Source of the DNA: Simmondsia chinensis
Lineage: Eukaryota > Streptophyta > Magnoliopsida > Caryophyllales > Simmondsiaceae
DNA: 64,000 nt
NCBI GenBank assembly: GCA_018398585.1
Contig: JAGTTD010000008.1
Coordinates: 4,352,501-4,416,500 of the forward strand
Direction of reading: 5' to 3'
How positions within the stretch are numbered: the stretch's first letter is position 1; the number at the start of each line of letters is the position of its first letter. The position numbers and the translations under genes are program-made. Positions 1 to 9,573 of this stretch are shown here, piece after piece. A model generated the notes under the pieces. The model was not told the origin of the DNA. It ran no database searches and was given only the letters and a program-made list of their open reading frames with translations.

Positions 1-345
1 AATAACATTTATTTATTTTATTTTCAATTTCCATACATGATTTATTTTATTGTCCTTTTCTGAAAATCCAAGTAATAATAATCATAAATGAATCTAACAA
101 GCCTAGTAAATAAGTTTAACAAGCCCGGTAAATGAGTCTAATAAGCCAACAAAGCTCAAAGAGCTTGCTCAACAAATAATCAAGCCTAAATGATACCGAT
201 AACGAGCCGGTCTCATTTAGTTAGCGAGCCGATCTCATTTAGTAAACAAGCCAAACGAGCACAGATATGCGGCTCGATTAGATAAATGATACTGATACCG
301 AACCAGTCTCATTTAATTAACGAGTCAAGCCAAGCCGGCTCATTT
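1..345. repeat. GAGCC-rich dispersed repeat, copy 1
   Basis: The stretch repeats short words such as GAGCCGGCTC, AACGAGCC and CTCATTTAGT in degenerate tandem form and ends in GGCTCATTTGCAGCCCTG. Related sequence recurs at 2905-3250 and 36690-37130. The words resemble the ends of a common non-autonomous plant DNA transposon, but I cannot name the family. The left edge of the window may cut it. Confidence 0.5.
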
Positions 346-792
346 GCAGCCCTGTTGCGCTCGCTCTTGTAATTTAGGCTCTTTTCTTACATCCACATCA
401 ATTAGATTATTGGTCAAATTTGCAGTATTAGTTAATTCTAATTTTTTTAATCCCTTTGTTATTTATTTAATACTTCATCATGATTTGTTCCTGATTTTAC
501 TATTTTTTAATTTTTTTTTCCCATGCATAATGGAATAAATTTCTTAATTGTTTGAAAATTGTACGTATATTGTAAAATTATAGAGATATTATACTCTATA
601 GGAAGAGAATAAAAAAAAATCCAAATATATTCAAGAAAAAAAAGCAATTATTTTATATCATAACTAGAGAACCAGGAAAGCTTTTCTTCTATTTAAATAA
701 TCTCTTAATATTATATTATATATAATATTTCATTTTGCTATTCTCTCAATCTCACTCACAATTCTCTCTGCACTCTCATACTTATATGCACA
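346..792. other. AT-rich intergenic DNA, nothing recognised
   Basis: AT-rich sequence with short poly-A and poly-T runs. The small ORF inside it is low-complexity and has no recognisable domain. Confidence 0.5.
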
Positions 793-994
793 CAAATTGT
801 AGATGAGTCATGCACCAAAGATTAACAATAGCATCAGGATGGGTGACCTCCTGGATAATCCTCACCCTCAGGTTAGGGGCACTGGGAAACAGCCTCTCTT
901 CAGGTTAACACCCTGAAGGGGGAAAGCTGCGTACATCCGCCTCCCCAAACCCTGCGTAGGCGGGAGCCTTTGAGGCATTGGGTATGTTTTTTTT
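793..994 (+). mobile_element. 5S-rRNA-headed SINE (copy S1), head partly deleted
   Basis: Only the 3' part of the 5S head survives (CATCAGGATGGGTGACCTCC, the box C region, about 831-853). It is followed by the family tail, in which AACAGCCTCTCTTCAGGTTA and GCTGCGTACATCCGCCTCC are recognisable. It ends GGTATG plus a T-run. CTTATATGCACA (781-792) and CTTATATACATA (995-1006) form a plausible 10/12 TSD. The tail matches the 3' end of the RTE LINE at 8712-13378. Confidence 0.75.
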
Positions 995-1175
995 CTTATA
1001 TACATATAATATATATGTATGTATACATATATCACCATACTTGGAGCTCAGAAACAATTATAAAAGAACAAGAACGCAAGCCTGATCAAAAAAAAAAAAA
1101 AAAAAAAAAAGAACAAGAACGCAAGAATTTGTGGACAGGGAAAGAAGTTTCCAGAGAGAAATTATAAGGAGATGA

Positions 1176-1282
1176 CTAGAGGTGGTCATGGGGTGGACTG
1201 GGCCGGGCCCACTTGCTGTCCGAGCCCGGGCTGGGCCTAGCCTTGGCCTAGCGAACCCGGCCCTCTTTTGTTTTTTTTAGAA

Positions 1283-1337
<55 letters not shown>

Positions 1338-1666
1338 CATACAATACAATTATAATAATGCCTTATAAAATTATAAATATATTTTATAAAATAAAATATA
1401 TTATAACTTATTGAAAAGATACAACTACAATAATATAATAGTACGTTATAAAATTATAAATATATTTTATAAAATTAAATGTATTATAATTTATTTAAAA
1501 AATATAATTATAATAATATAAATACAAAATACAACCATAAAATAAGTTACAATGCCCAAACAGGCACTACCCGGGCCTCTTCTATTTTGAGGAGGCTTGG
1601 GGCCCGGCCCAAACGGGATGGGTCAGGCCGGGTTCCAAGCTAACCCAGCCCATTGGCCACCTCCAG
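1176..1666. mobile_element. MITE with GC-rich terminal inverted repeats and AT-rich core
   Basis: The left end (AGAGGTGGTCATGGGGTGG) is the approximate reverse complement of the right end (CCATTGGCCACCTCCAG). Both ends continue into GGGCCGGGCCC-type sequence. GATGA occurs beside both ends (1171-1175 and 1668-1672), a possible short TSD. The core is nearly pure A+T, with a (TA)n run at about 1288-1336 and an internal direct duplication of a TTATAAAATTATAAATATAT unit near 1363 and 1447. There is no ORF, so it is non-autonomous. The superfamily is uncertain (hAT or Mutator-like). Confidence 0.6.
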
Positions 1667-2904
1667 GGATGACAAATGTATAGGGCAACTATTTATATAC
1701 AGGAATACTTAACTGAGAGTGTAACTAACTGAGAGTGTAACTGGCCCAAAGCAACGGCCCAAGAAAATAAAACATCAGAAAAATAACAAGTTTAAATCAT
1801 TTAATGTCATAATTTTTTAGTCTACAAATTTTATGAAATAGATTTTTAGATCAAAAGTTACGTGTATTTAATAAAATAGTCAAAACGATAACATAAAATG
1901 GTGTAAAACTTGTCGACATTTGCTGGTAAATCCACCATACCCTTGCTATTCCCCTCATCCCATGCATGAACACTACTATTAAAATAGAGTTGGATTTTAA
2001 ACCCTTACACACGATCATTTTGGTTGTTTTATTAAATATATGTAAGTTTTGAACAAAAATATTATTTCATTATGAAATAAAAATTTAATATACCGAACCT
2101 CTACATACTAATGTGTAATTTACCCTAAGAACAATGGGCGTGAAGAGTAGATGTTAAATTTTATGGGGTTATTTACTTTTTAGTACCTTCATAATTTTGT
2201 GTTTATTTTGCTTTTTCACTTTTGTTTTTGGAAACTCTGTGTATTTAAAAGATTCCCTTCTTCTTAACTATCAAAAATAATGGAAAAACCGAGGAGGGGG
2301 AGGGGGTGAGTGTATTAGAGTCGTAGGATATTTATAACTCTTTTAGAACCGTATTTTGTATCCGATTATGTCTAAAGCTCGACCTTCTCCCTATCTAGAA
2401 CTTTATCCATATTATATATGTATATGTATATATTGCATCGGTAATAGGTTTTCAATATGTAAGTCTACTAGTACAAGACGTTTGGATAAGCTTCACGGTG
2501 CATACACTTCTTGTTTATTTCATTCTTGCCGATTTCTCATCTTTGTCTTATTGGGTTTTTGATGCGAAACGGATAGGCAGAGATGGATTTGAATCCTACA
2601 AGATCATAAATGACTCAGATCCATAATTAGAGAAATACTAGAGATTGGTATTGAGATTTTCTTGAATGACCAATCTTAGGGGCTATTTAAACAAAAAACT
2701 AAACAAAAACCTAAACGTTATGGCTCTTGAAGTTGCAATAGCATATCAATATTTCTAGCTCACCTATTTGGGTTTCTGCCTGTCCAATTGCTGATAAAAT
2801 CTTTGGATACTCATTATAAAAAAAGAGTGAAAATTACTATAAAATTTTTACAATACATTTATCCAAACTTAAGAGTTTTAAATGAACCAAATTACAGCTA
2901 TCTT
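1667..2904. other. AT-rich intergenic DNA
   Basis: No gene seen. Short ORFs here have no domain, and there are scattered AT-rich runs and no clear element ends. Confidence 0.45.
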
Positions 2905-3250
2905 AGCTAGGCCTGTTAACTCCACAAGATCGGCTCAACTTGGTACCATTGCTGGAATCCAAGCATTTGTTGAGCCAGCTCGGTTTCTATATCATTTAGG
3001 ATTTGATTATTTGAAGCGTTGACTTGTCAAGCTTTTCTGGCTCATTTATACGCCGACTTGTTGAGCTCATTTACTGGGCTCTTTAAGATTATAGCTAGGG
3101 GCTAGGCCTAAAAGCATGAATTGATGTTAGCTCGGTTTGACTCATTTAGTAATCCAACCATTAACAAGCCAAGCTAGCTTAGACAAACCTGAGTCAAGAT
3201 TGAATGAGGCCAGTTGAATCGCTTGCGAGCCGGCTCGACTCATTTGCCGC
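2905..3250. repeat. GAGCC-rich dispersed repeat, copy 2
   Basis: It begins GGCCTGTTAACTCC and ends GAGCCGGCTCGACTCATTTG, with repeated GAGCC/GGCTC and CATTTAG words. It is degenerate and non-coding, related to 1-345 and 36690-37130. Confidence 0.45.
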
Positions 3251-3751
3251 ATATTTTTGCACTGCAACATTGTTATGATAATAAAATGACAAAATGTCTC
3301 TTGAAAATGATTCATCCTATTAGATTGATAGCATGTCATTTTGCAATATATTTTTTTCCTGTCCCTCAATGTTTGAAGAATCAAACAACTACCATAAAGC
3401 AAAAAATCTTTGGAAAAATAATCCAAATAGGTAATTGGAAAACAAACTCGAGACTGATAAAACTAACCTAAGATGGACAAACTAAAACTCAAACCGGCTA
3501 TTTAAGAGTTTATGAATAGGAAGACCTCAAGCTAAGCACACTAGAACTCAAACTTTAAGCAAGAACTTAATCCAAGACAATTAAACAATAGATTGAGAGA
3601 GAATCAGAGAGGAAAGATCAAATGGAAGTAAATTGTCACACTGTGGAGTTCACCTCTACCCTGAGTAGTTTATGCCCTGCATCTGTGCAAACAGGATTGA
3701 GTGGCACTCTAACTCTAAGGGTTAACACGGTATCCACCATCATAGCACAGA

Positions 3752-4949
3752 ATGCTTTCTAAGCTGGCCCGTGGGCGACCGAGGTACGACGCCGTCAGAG
3801 ACATTCTTAATCGTGACGTTCAATGGCAGGTCGAGAGGAGATTCGAGGAAGTGGAAGTTGAATTCCTACGAATCAAGGGTTGCTTGATTCAACTTGGAGC
3901 AGATCTCAATCTGAAACCAGGAACCCAGCCTCAATGCCCATTAACACCGGGTGCTAAAGAAAAGGTGAAGGACGAGATCTAGAATCCGGCATCGGGTGCT
4001 GATCTAGGCGTGAGAGATGCCCTGCATCTTTACCGGCGACGCCAACATTCAAGAACGGTGGGTGGAAGCTGATCTCCATGATGAATTTCCAGAGTTGGAG
4101 GAAGAAGATGCCATAGTGCTGGACGAAGACCAGGATGAGTTGGCGTCACTCGAGGAGATGGAGGTAGCGGGTGACAAAGGTCCCGTGTTGTTGGTCAGGC
4201 GAGTTGGCTTCGCGCTTGAAGAAACTGAAGGGGACGATTGGATATGACACAACATATTCCAGACGATAGGTACCATTGGCGCCAGGGTTTACCGCCTGAT
4301 CATCGACTCCTGGAGTTGTGAGAACGCCATCTCTAAAGAAGCTATTCAGAAGCTAGGGTTGAAGACGAAGGATTATTCGAACCCTTGGCTCGAGAAAGAC
4401 GATCAAGTAACCATCTCAAAAAGTTGCTCGATGGATTTCTCAATTGGGTTGAAGTTCAAGGATGGGGTGTGGTGTGATGTCGTCGCCATGGACACTTGCC
4501 ACCTATTGTTGGGGAGGCCTTGGCAATACGATAGGGGTGCCATGCATGATAGAAAGAAGAACACTTATAGCTTCATGTTTGAGGGAATGAGGATCATCTT
4601 GTTGCCTAAGAAGGTTGAGGCGCCATGTGAGTCAAAGAACGAAGAACCAAAGCCAAAAGAGGAAGTCGTGAATACTAATGAGATTGGTGAGACCAAGTTG
4701 GAGTCGACACCAGTAGGTGTTACCCAGGGAGGACATGTCTTTGATGAGGCACCATATCTTGACTTATCTTATCCCTCCATATTTGATGAAGCCGCGTATG
4801 ACAAGCCCACCCATGACAAGGAGGAGGAGCCAAAAGGGTTGGCGTTTTGCTTACCGCCAATAAGAGAAGAACAATGCTGGCAAGACTGGATTCCTGCAGA
4901 CGCTTTACTGAGCAGGAAAAATCAATACCGTAACCTTGGCGATGCGTGA
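3752..4949 (+). pseudogene. Ty3/gypsy chromovirus-like gag-end and protease remnant
   Basis: This is a decayed retrotransposon polyprotein in several frames. A first piece (3752-3982) looks like an element N-terminal region, reading RRFEEVEVEFLRIKGCL. A second (4017-4247) is acidic, as expected for the gag/protease linker. It runs into HNIFQTIGTIGARVYRLIID, the start of a chromoviral retropepsin. The protease piece (4359-4949 and upstream) carries the family signature DTCHLLLGRPWQYDRGAMHD. The expected catalytic D-S-G is D-S-W here (LIIDSWSCEN), so the enzyme would be dead even without the stops. Reverse transcriptase, RNase H and integrase are absent, so this is a large internal deletion derivative. 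Assignment to Tekay/CRM-type chromoviruses is by recall of the protease sequence. Confidence 0.7.
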
Positions 4950-5340
4950 GGATATCTCGCGCTAAAAGTGGAAGCTGCTTAATATGATTTACATCTGGGC
5001 AAGACAGAAAGGTGGATCAGTTGTTCTGAAGCTGACAAAGGACGGAACTTGGCGGGGATATCGGGATGGCGAAGCAGAACAGGTACAAAGGCCAAAAGAG
5101 TTGGCGACAATGAGAAATCTGTAATGGAAGATCCCTTGGAGAATTCAAGGGCAAAATTCTCTCCAAGTCAGAAAGAATGATGCAGCCTTGGCAAGCCGGG
5201 ATGATGAACCACGATCAAGTCAGTTTGGAGGCTTAAAGTTTGGCAGGGCGGAGCCTAGGCGTGAGAGAACCAGGCTTAGCGGCATTGGCCCAATTGACCC
5301 AACGAATTTGAAGACGAATTCTCTTCAACTGAGAGAGAAT

Positions 5341-5790
5341 GATGCAGCCGCCAAATAGCCTTTAGCAGGTCAGGCGGGTTGAGACGGGCGAGCCAGGAAT
5401 AGGCAGGATTAGGACGCTACGGTTAGACGGGAATCAGCCTCGCGTTTGCCATTGGCGCATAGCTTGGCGGATACATGGTTGGCGGCAAGATCTTGGCATC
5501 ATTGCTAAAGAGAGAAGCGTGAAGATTGCGGTGAAGATTAGAGTTTGAGTTTGATCAGAATTAGTTTGTTAGTTTTTAGATTTTAATTTAGTTTTTTTAT
5601 ATTTATCTTTAAGGTGTTCGAGTTTAGCTTTTGTACTTTATTTATCTCTTAGAGTTTTATCTAGTTCAAGTATGCTCCTTTATAAATATAAGAGGAAATT
5701 GGGTAGTTTTAGTTAGTTAATTGTTTATAAATATTTTATGAGTCTTGGTTCTTCTATTCTCAAGTGTGATATAGGATGAATTTTATCTTT
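5341..5790 (+). repeat. Probable 3' LTR of the chromovirus remnant
   Basis: The stretch follows a line ending GAGAGAGAATGATGCAGCCG, the usual 3' edge of chromovirus coding sequence. It contains a TATA-like CTTTATAAATATAAGAGG at about 5680-5697 and T-rich sequence as in LTR U3/R. No matching 5' LTR was found upstream of 3752, so the boundaries are estimates. Confidence 0.4.
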
Positions 5791-5799
5791 CCTCTTATA

Positions 5800-6942
5800 A
5801 TTTTTATTAGAGTAAAATAAAATTATAGGGAAGGCCTTTAATTCCTTCCCGTTCCCCAAAATCCCACTTTACGCACTGCATTATTTGATATGATATAGAG
5901 AAAGAAGAGAGAAAGGATTTTAGAATTTCTATGTGCCAATCAATACTCCAAAGCACTGAATTTATAGACAAAAAGTAATTTGCCGGTCACAGAAAGACGG
6001 CGAGAAAGCCGAGACTTAGCATGGAAGAGTGGGTAGATGGGGAAGAGTGGGAAGTTAAAGAACAAAATCTTCAAGCTTGAGCTTGAAGGCCCAATCTCAA
6101 ATCTGGAGTAACGACCAAGAATAGAATTTCCCACGAATTCGACTTTGCCATAATGACTAAAACAGCAACAACAGCAAAAACAAAGTTCGAGTCGGAAAAA
6201 GCATGCTGGTCCCACAAGACTAAAATAAGTCCAAGAAGGGGTATATAATGAACTTTCACATCTCCAAATTTTCTATACAAAATAAAGGAACTTGAATAAA
6301 ATTGAGTCGATTCCAAAAACAATGTCTAAAAAATAAAAAAATAATTACCTTCATACAGTCCACGTGTGCTAGATGATATATAAATTATGCAGTTATAAAC
6401 CGTGTTTCAAAAACGCGATTAAACCTAAAACAACCGAAACATAAAACGTAACCGTAAAAACATGCACCCACAACAATAGAGACTATATGCAAATTCATAG
6501 CACAATTACATACCATCATCATTTATTTCATTATATACTATAAATAATGATAATACAAATATCTCCAAAAAGTTTTTAAAATCATTAATGAAATTAACGT
6601 AAATCCTTTACTGCGGGCACAACTACTACTCCGATTTACATCAAACAAAACAATCCACAATTTTCTGGGTTTCTAAATTATTTTATTTTTATACAATTTA
6701 CATTGACATTGTAAGTCCTTTACTCTCTATCAAATCTATATCCTTGTTGGTTAACACATGAATTAAATTTTAATAAGAAGTTGTATTTTCAGGAATTGAA
6801 CTTCCTAAAAAGTGGGTATTTGTGTTTGGTTGATAGACGAGACAACTTTCCTAGGTAAGTTAATTCCTGCGTAAACAAAGGAATTGACACATTTTATGAA
6901 TTTTCACTTCCCACAAACCCGAGTTCCTATATTACTTTCTAA
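5800..6942. other. Non-coding DNA, no gene recognised
   Basis: Minus-strand ORFs at 5940-6322 have no recognisable domain and poor coding character. The rest is AT-rich. GTTTGGTTGATAGACGAGAC near 6830 resembles the edge of a Tourist-like MITE, but I could not find its partner end. Confidence 0.4.
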
Positions 6943-7275
6943 TCAACGAGACGTGGAACTGCCAGTCTCATTGCAAACCTCAACAGAAAATGAAGGAGAA
7001 ACAAGGGGAGAAAGAAGAGGAATAGGATCTTTACTTTGATTACACAACCCACCAAGCAACGGCACACCACCACCACCTCCACCGACACCAGCAGCAGCAA
7101 CAGCGACTGCTACAGCCGTTAGATCACGACTGGATTTGAAGGAAAGAGAGGGCTTGAGGTGAAGAGGACAAGGAGCGCGACGTTGAAGGCGGCTAAGAGA
7201 TCGCCTCGCTGGGGGGAAGTACTCGTCCTTGGGGAATAAGATCTGGAATCCTGGGAATTCCTTCTCTCCTTCCAT
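6943..7275 (-). CDS. Uncertain ORF (110 codons) on the minus strand
   Basis: An ATG at 7273-7275 (MEGEKEFPGFQ) opens a 110-codon frame with a basic segment (PARRSLSRLQRRAP), an Ala/Val/Gly-rich middle (TAVAVAVAAAGVGGGGGG) and a Ser-rich end. The base composition is richer in GC than its surroundings. I recognise no domain. It could be a first exon, a transit-peptide-like fragment or chance. No intron signals were established. Confidence 0.2.
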   Translation of the reverse strand: MEGEKEFPGFQILFPKDEYFPPARRSLSRLQRRAPCPLHLKPSLSFKSSRDLTAVAVAVAAAGVGGGGGGVPLLGGLCNQSKDPIPLLSPLVSPSFSVEVCNETGSSTSR

Positions 7276-7629
7276 TTTTGTGTTTTTTTTTTTTTTTTTT
7301 AATCGGGTTTTGTTTAGTTTGGTTCTTACTCTAGCATTTTCAGGTCTTTTTGGACCCACTTCACGTTACATGAGAGTTGTCTAAATAGCAAAGTAGATGG
7401 TCAATTTATTTTCCTTTTTTCTATAATTAGCGAGAGAAGCTAATGATACAAAAGCTAGCATCTGACAGAGAGACCCAAGATACACGCACAGCACAGGAAA
7501 AGAGAAAATAAAAAAATTTACCTAAACAATTCTAAGATACAGACTCGATACACCTAGAGTCAAAAGTCACAGTAACCCACACCAAGCATCGTAAACCCCA
7601 CCATAATGCATACCACAAGTAATCTATAC

Positions 7630-7815
7630 CTTAAAGCAAAAACAAATCACCACAGCCTTCAGCAATTCAAGTGGAGCATCTGAGGCTTCTTTGGCTCCGA
7701 ACTGCCACTCTGTCAAAACGAACGCCATACCCAAAGACATCATTGCCAAAGTGGCATACCAATCATAAATACCTATCTCTTCTATCAGCATCTTTATCTC
7801 TGAATTCAATAACAT
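7630..7815 (-). pseudogene. Exon-like coding fragment, hydrophobic
   Basis: A minus-strand frame from ATG (7813-7815) reads MLLNSEIKMLIEEIGIYDWY and continues through a hydrophobic stretch (WYATLAMMSLGMAFVLTEW) to CFCFK. There it meets a good splice-donor-like AAG|GTATAG at 7629/7630. The protein-like composition and the donor suggest a real exon, either of a broken membrane-protein gene or of a fragment captured by a transposon. I did not find a following exon before 6943, and I cannot name the family. Confidence 0.3.
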
Positions 7816-7865
7816 TCCACCCAACGCTCAACTTCCTGAACTTCTCAGTGTCAGAGCATGAATAA

Positions 7866-8690
7866 ACGGTCCGAGATTAACACCAGGCTTCTATAAGTTG
7901 ACTTCTTTGCAAACCAGCTAGCACCACGTCTTACATCCTTATTTCCTTTAATTATGTAATTTTAAATTAATTTTTATATAGATATTTAATACTTTTCTTT
8001 TATTATTCAAGTGTTAAATATCAAACGAATACTTTTGGATATAATTTAATACCTTTTAAATTTTTTTCCTATTTTCTAACTGACCCTTTCTCCTAATTAA
8101 AATATTTAAAATTAAATATAATTACATAAACAATATTCATTGTTCATGAATGTTTACGAACATTCATAAAAAAGAACCCCATAAATAGAGGGTGTTGTTA
8201 TAATCACTATAAAACGATACTCCTGAACTATTAGTAAAAGTTAATATAAACCTTTTAACTTTTAATTATATCAAAGGCACTTCCTGTTATAAGTGAAGAT
8301 AATTTGATCCTCTAACTTAATGAAACTATTAAACATATTAGAAAAAAAATCTTTTAGGTACTCTAAGATTTTAAAATATTTTTGAGTTATCATAAATTTT
8401 AATAACTTTTTTTTATGTATTCTCTCATAACTTCATTAGAATTCTGTTAATCATGCTGGTATGACACATAAAAAAAAAATAGAAAATACTACAAATATAA
8501 TTAGCTATCATTTATATTTAGATATTTTAAATATTTTAAATTATTATAAATATATTAAACTCTATAAAACTACCACTGAATAGCTTTGAAAATTAAAATT
8601 TTTTTATTTTTAAATTATTTTAATATTTTTTTATATTTATATTTTAAATGTAAAAGACATTTTTTTGCTTAGTTATATTATTTTTTAAGT
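7866..8690. other. AT-rich intergenic DNA
   Basis: No gene. A short palindrome, ATGAATGTTTACGAACATTCAT, lies near 8146-8167. The remainder is A/T-rich filler into which the RTE LINE inserted. Confidence 0.5.
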
Positions 8691-8711
8691 GTCATGTTAG
8701 CGTAATGAATT
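8691..8711. repeat. Left target-site duplication of the RTE LINE
   Basis: GTCATGTTAGCGTAATGAAT plus T matches 13379-13399 (GTCATGTTAGCATAATTAAT plus T) at about 19 of 21 positions. The two copies flank everything from 8712 to 13378, which defines that span as one insertion. Confidence 0.85.
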
Positions 8712-9573
8712 CTTTATTCTCTCTCTTCTCTGACAAAAGCAACGGCCACTGGGCCACTGGGCACCTGCTCCTACCGCGCATCATGTCAAGTCAAGTCGGA
8801 CCGCTCGCCGACGACGACTGCACCACCACCACTGGTGGCGCCACAGAGACGGCTACACCCCATCGCCAACCACCGAGACGCAACCACCAGCAACGCCCAT
8901 CCCTTCCATCTTCTCCCCTACCCACCCCCCACCCTCTTCGGATCAACGCGCTACCCCAGCCATCTACCCATCACCTCCCGGACCACCAGCCTACCTCACC
9001 CACCACTCTCTCTCCTCCCCACCTCGCCCCCACCACTCTCTCTCCTCCCCTCCGCAACGCACAGCCCCCCCCCCCCCCCCCACCCTCTCTCCTCCCCACC
9101 ACCCAACACCATCTCCACCAACACTCCTCACCACCACTATCATTTCCTCTCTCCCCCCACCTCGCCCCACCCCTCCTAACCGCACCTCACCACCGAACAC
9201 CCTACCCCTCCGTACACCTTGCCGTACCTCACCACCGAAAACCCCACCCCTCCTCCGGACACCTCGCCCCACCCGCCACCAAACACCAACAAAACCCACA
9301 GCACCATCAACACCCCTCCCCCCTCACCACCACTACCATCACCCCTCACCCCCCACCTCCAGGCAACCCTGCCCGCCTCCTCCCCAAGTCCAAACGGCAG
9401 CCAGCCAACCGTCCCAGGTAAATAAAACCGGTCGGCCCCAGGTTCGAATCCCTGAACCTTTTTTTTTTTTTTTGGGTGCCCTTAATATTGCTCCTATTAG
9501 TTGTACTAGGTTGGTATATCATTGTCTCTAGTGATTGTCTACGTGTATAATCGGGACTAGGAACAGGTAGTTT
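8712..9573 (+). promoter_or_regulatory. C-rich 5' region of the RTE LINE
   Basis: The plus strand is strongly C-rich and G-poor from about 8830 to 9410, with imperfect direct repeats of CACCACTCTCTCTCCTCC (near 9000 and 9030). It keeps a frame open that would encode a Pro/His/Ser-rich protein of 238 residues (8705-9421, starting within the TSD). I think this open frame follows from the composition rather than from coding. Just before the ORF, 9439-9474 reads CCAGGTTCGAATCCCTGAAC followed by a T16 run. It resembles a tRNA T-arm/B box plus a Pol III terminator. Confidence 0.6.

Noticed and set aside
1288..1336. Promoter TATA box in the (TA)n run
   Set aside because: A simple AT microsatellite inside a MITE core with no gene downstream.
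8991..9299. Gly/Arg/Val-rich minus-strand ORF
   Set aside because: Shadow of the C-rich strand of the LINE 5' region.
8705..9421. 238-codon proline/histidine-rich ORF
   Set aside because: It lies inside the TSD-bounded LINE, the C-rich composition keeps all plus frames open, and no domain or splice context supports a protein.
9439..9460. tRNA gene
   Set aside because: Only a T-arm/B-box-like segment is present; no acceptor, D or anticodon arms.
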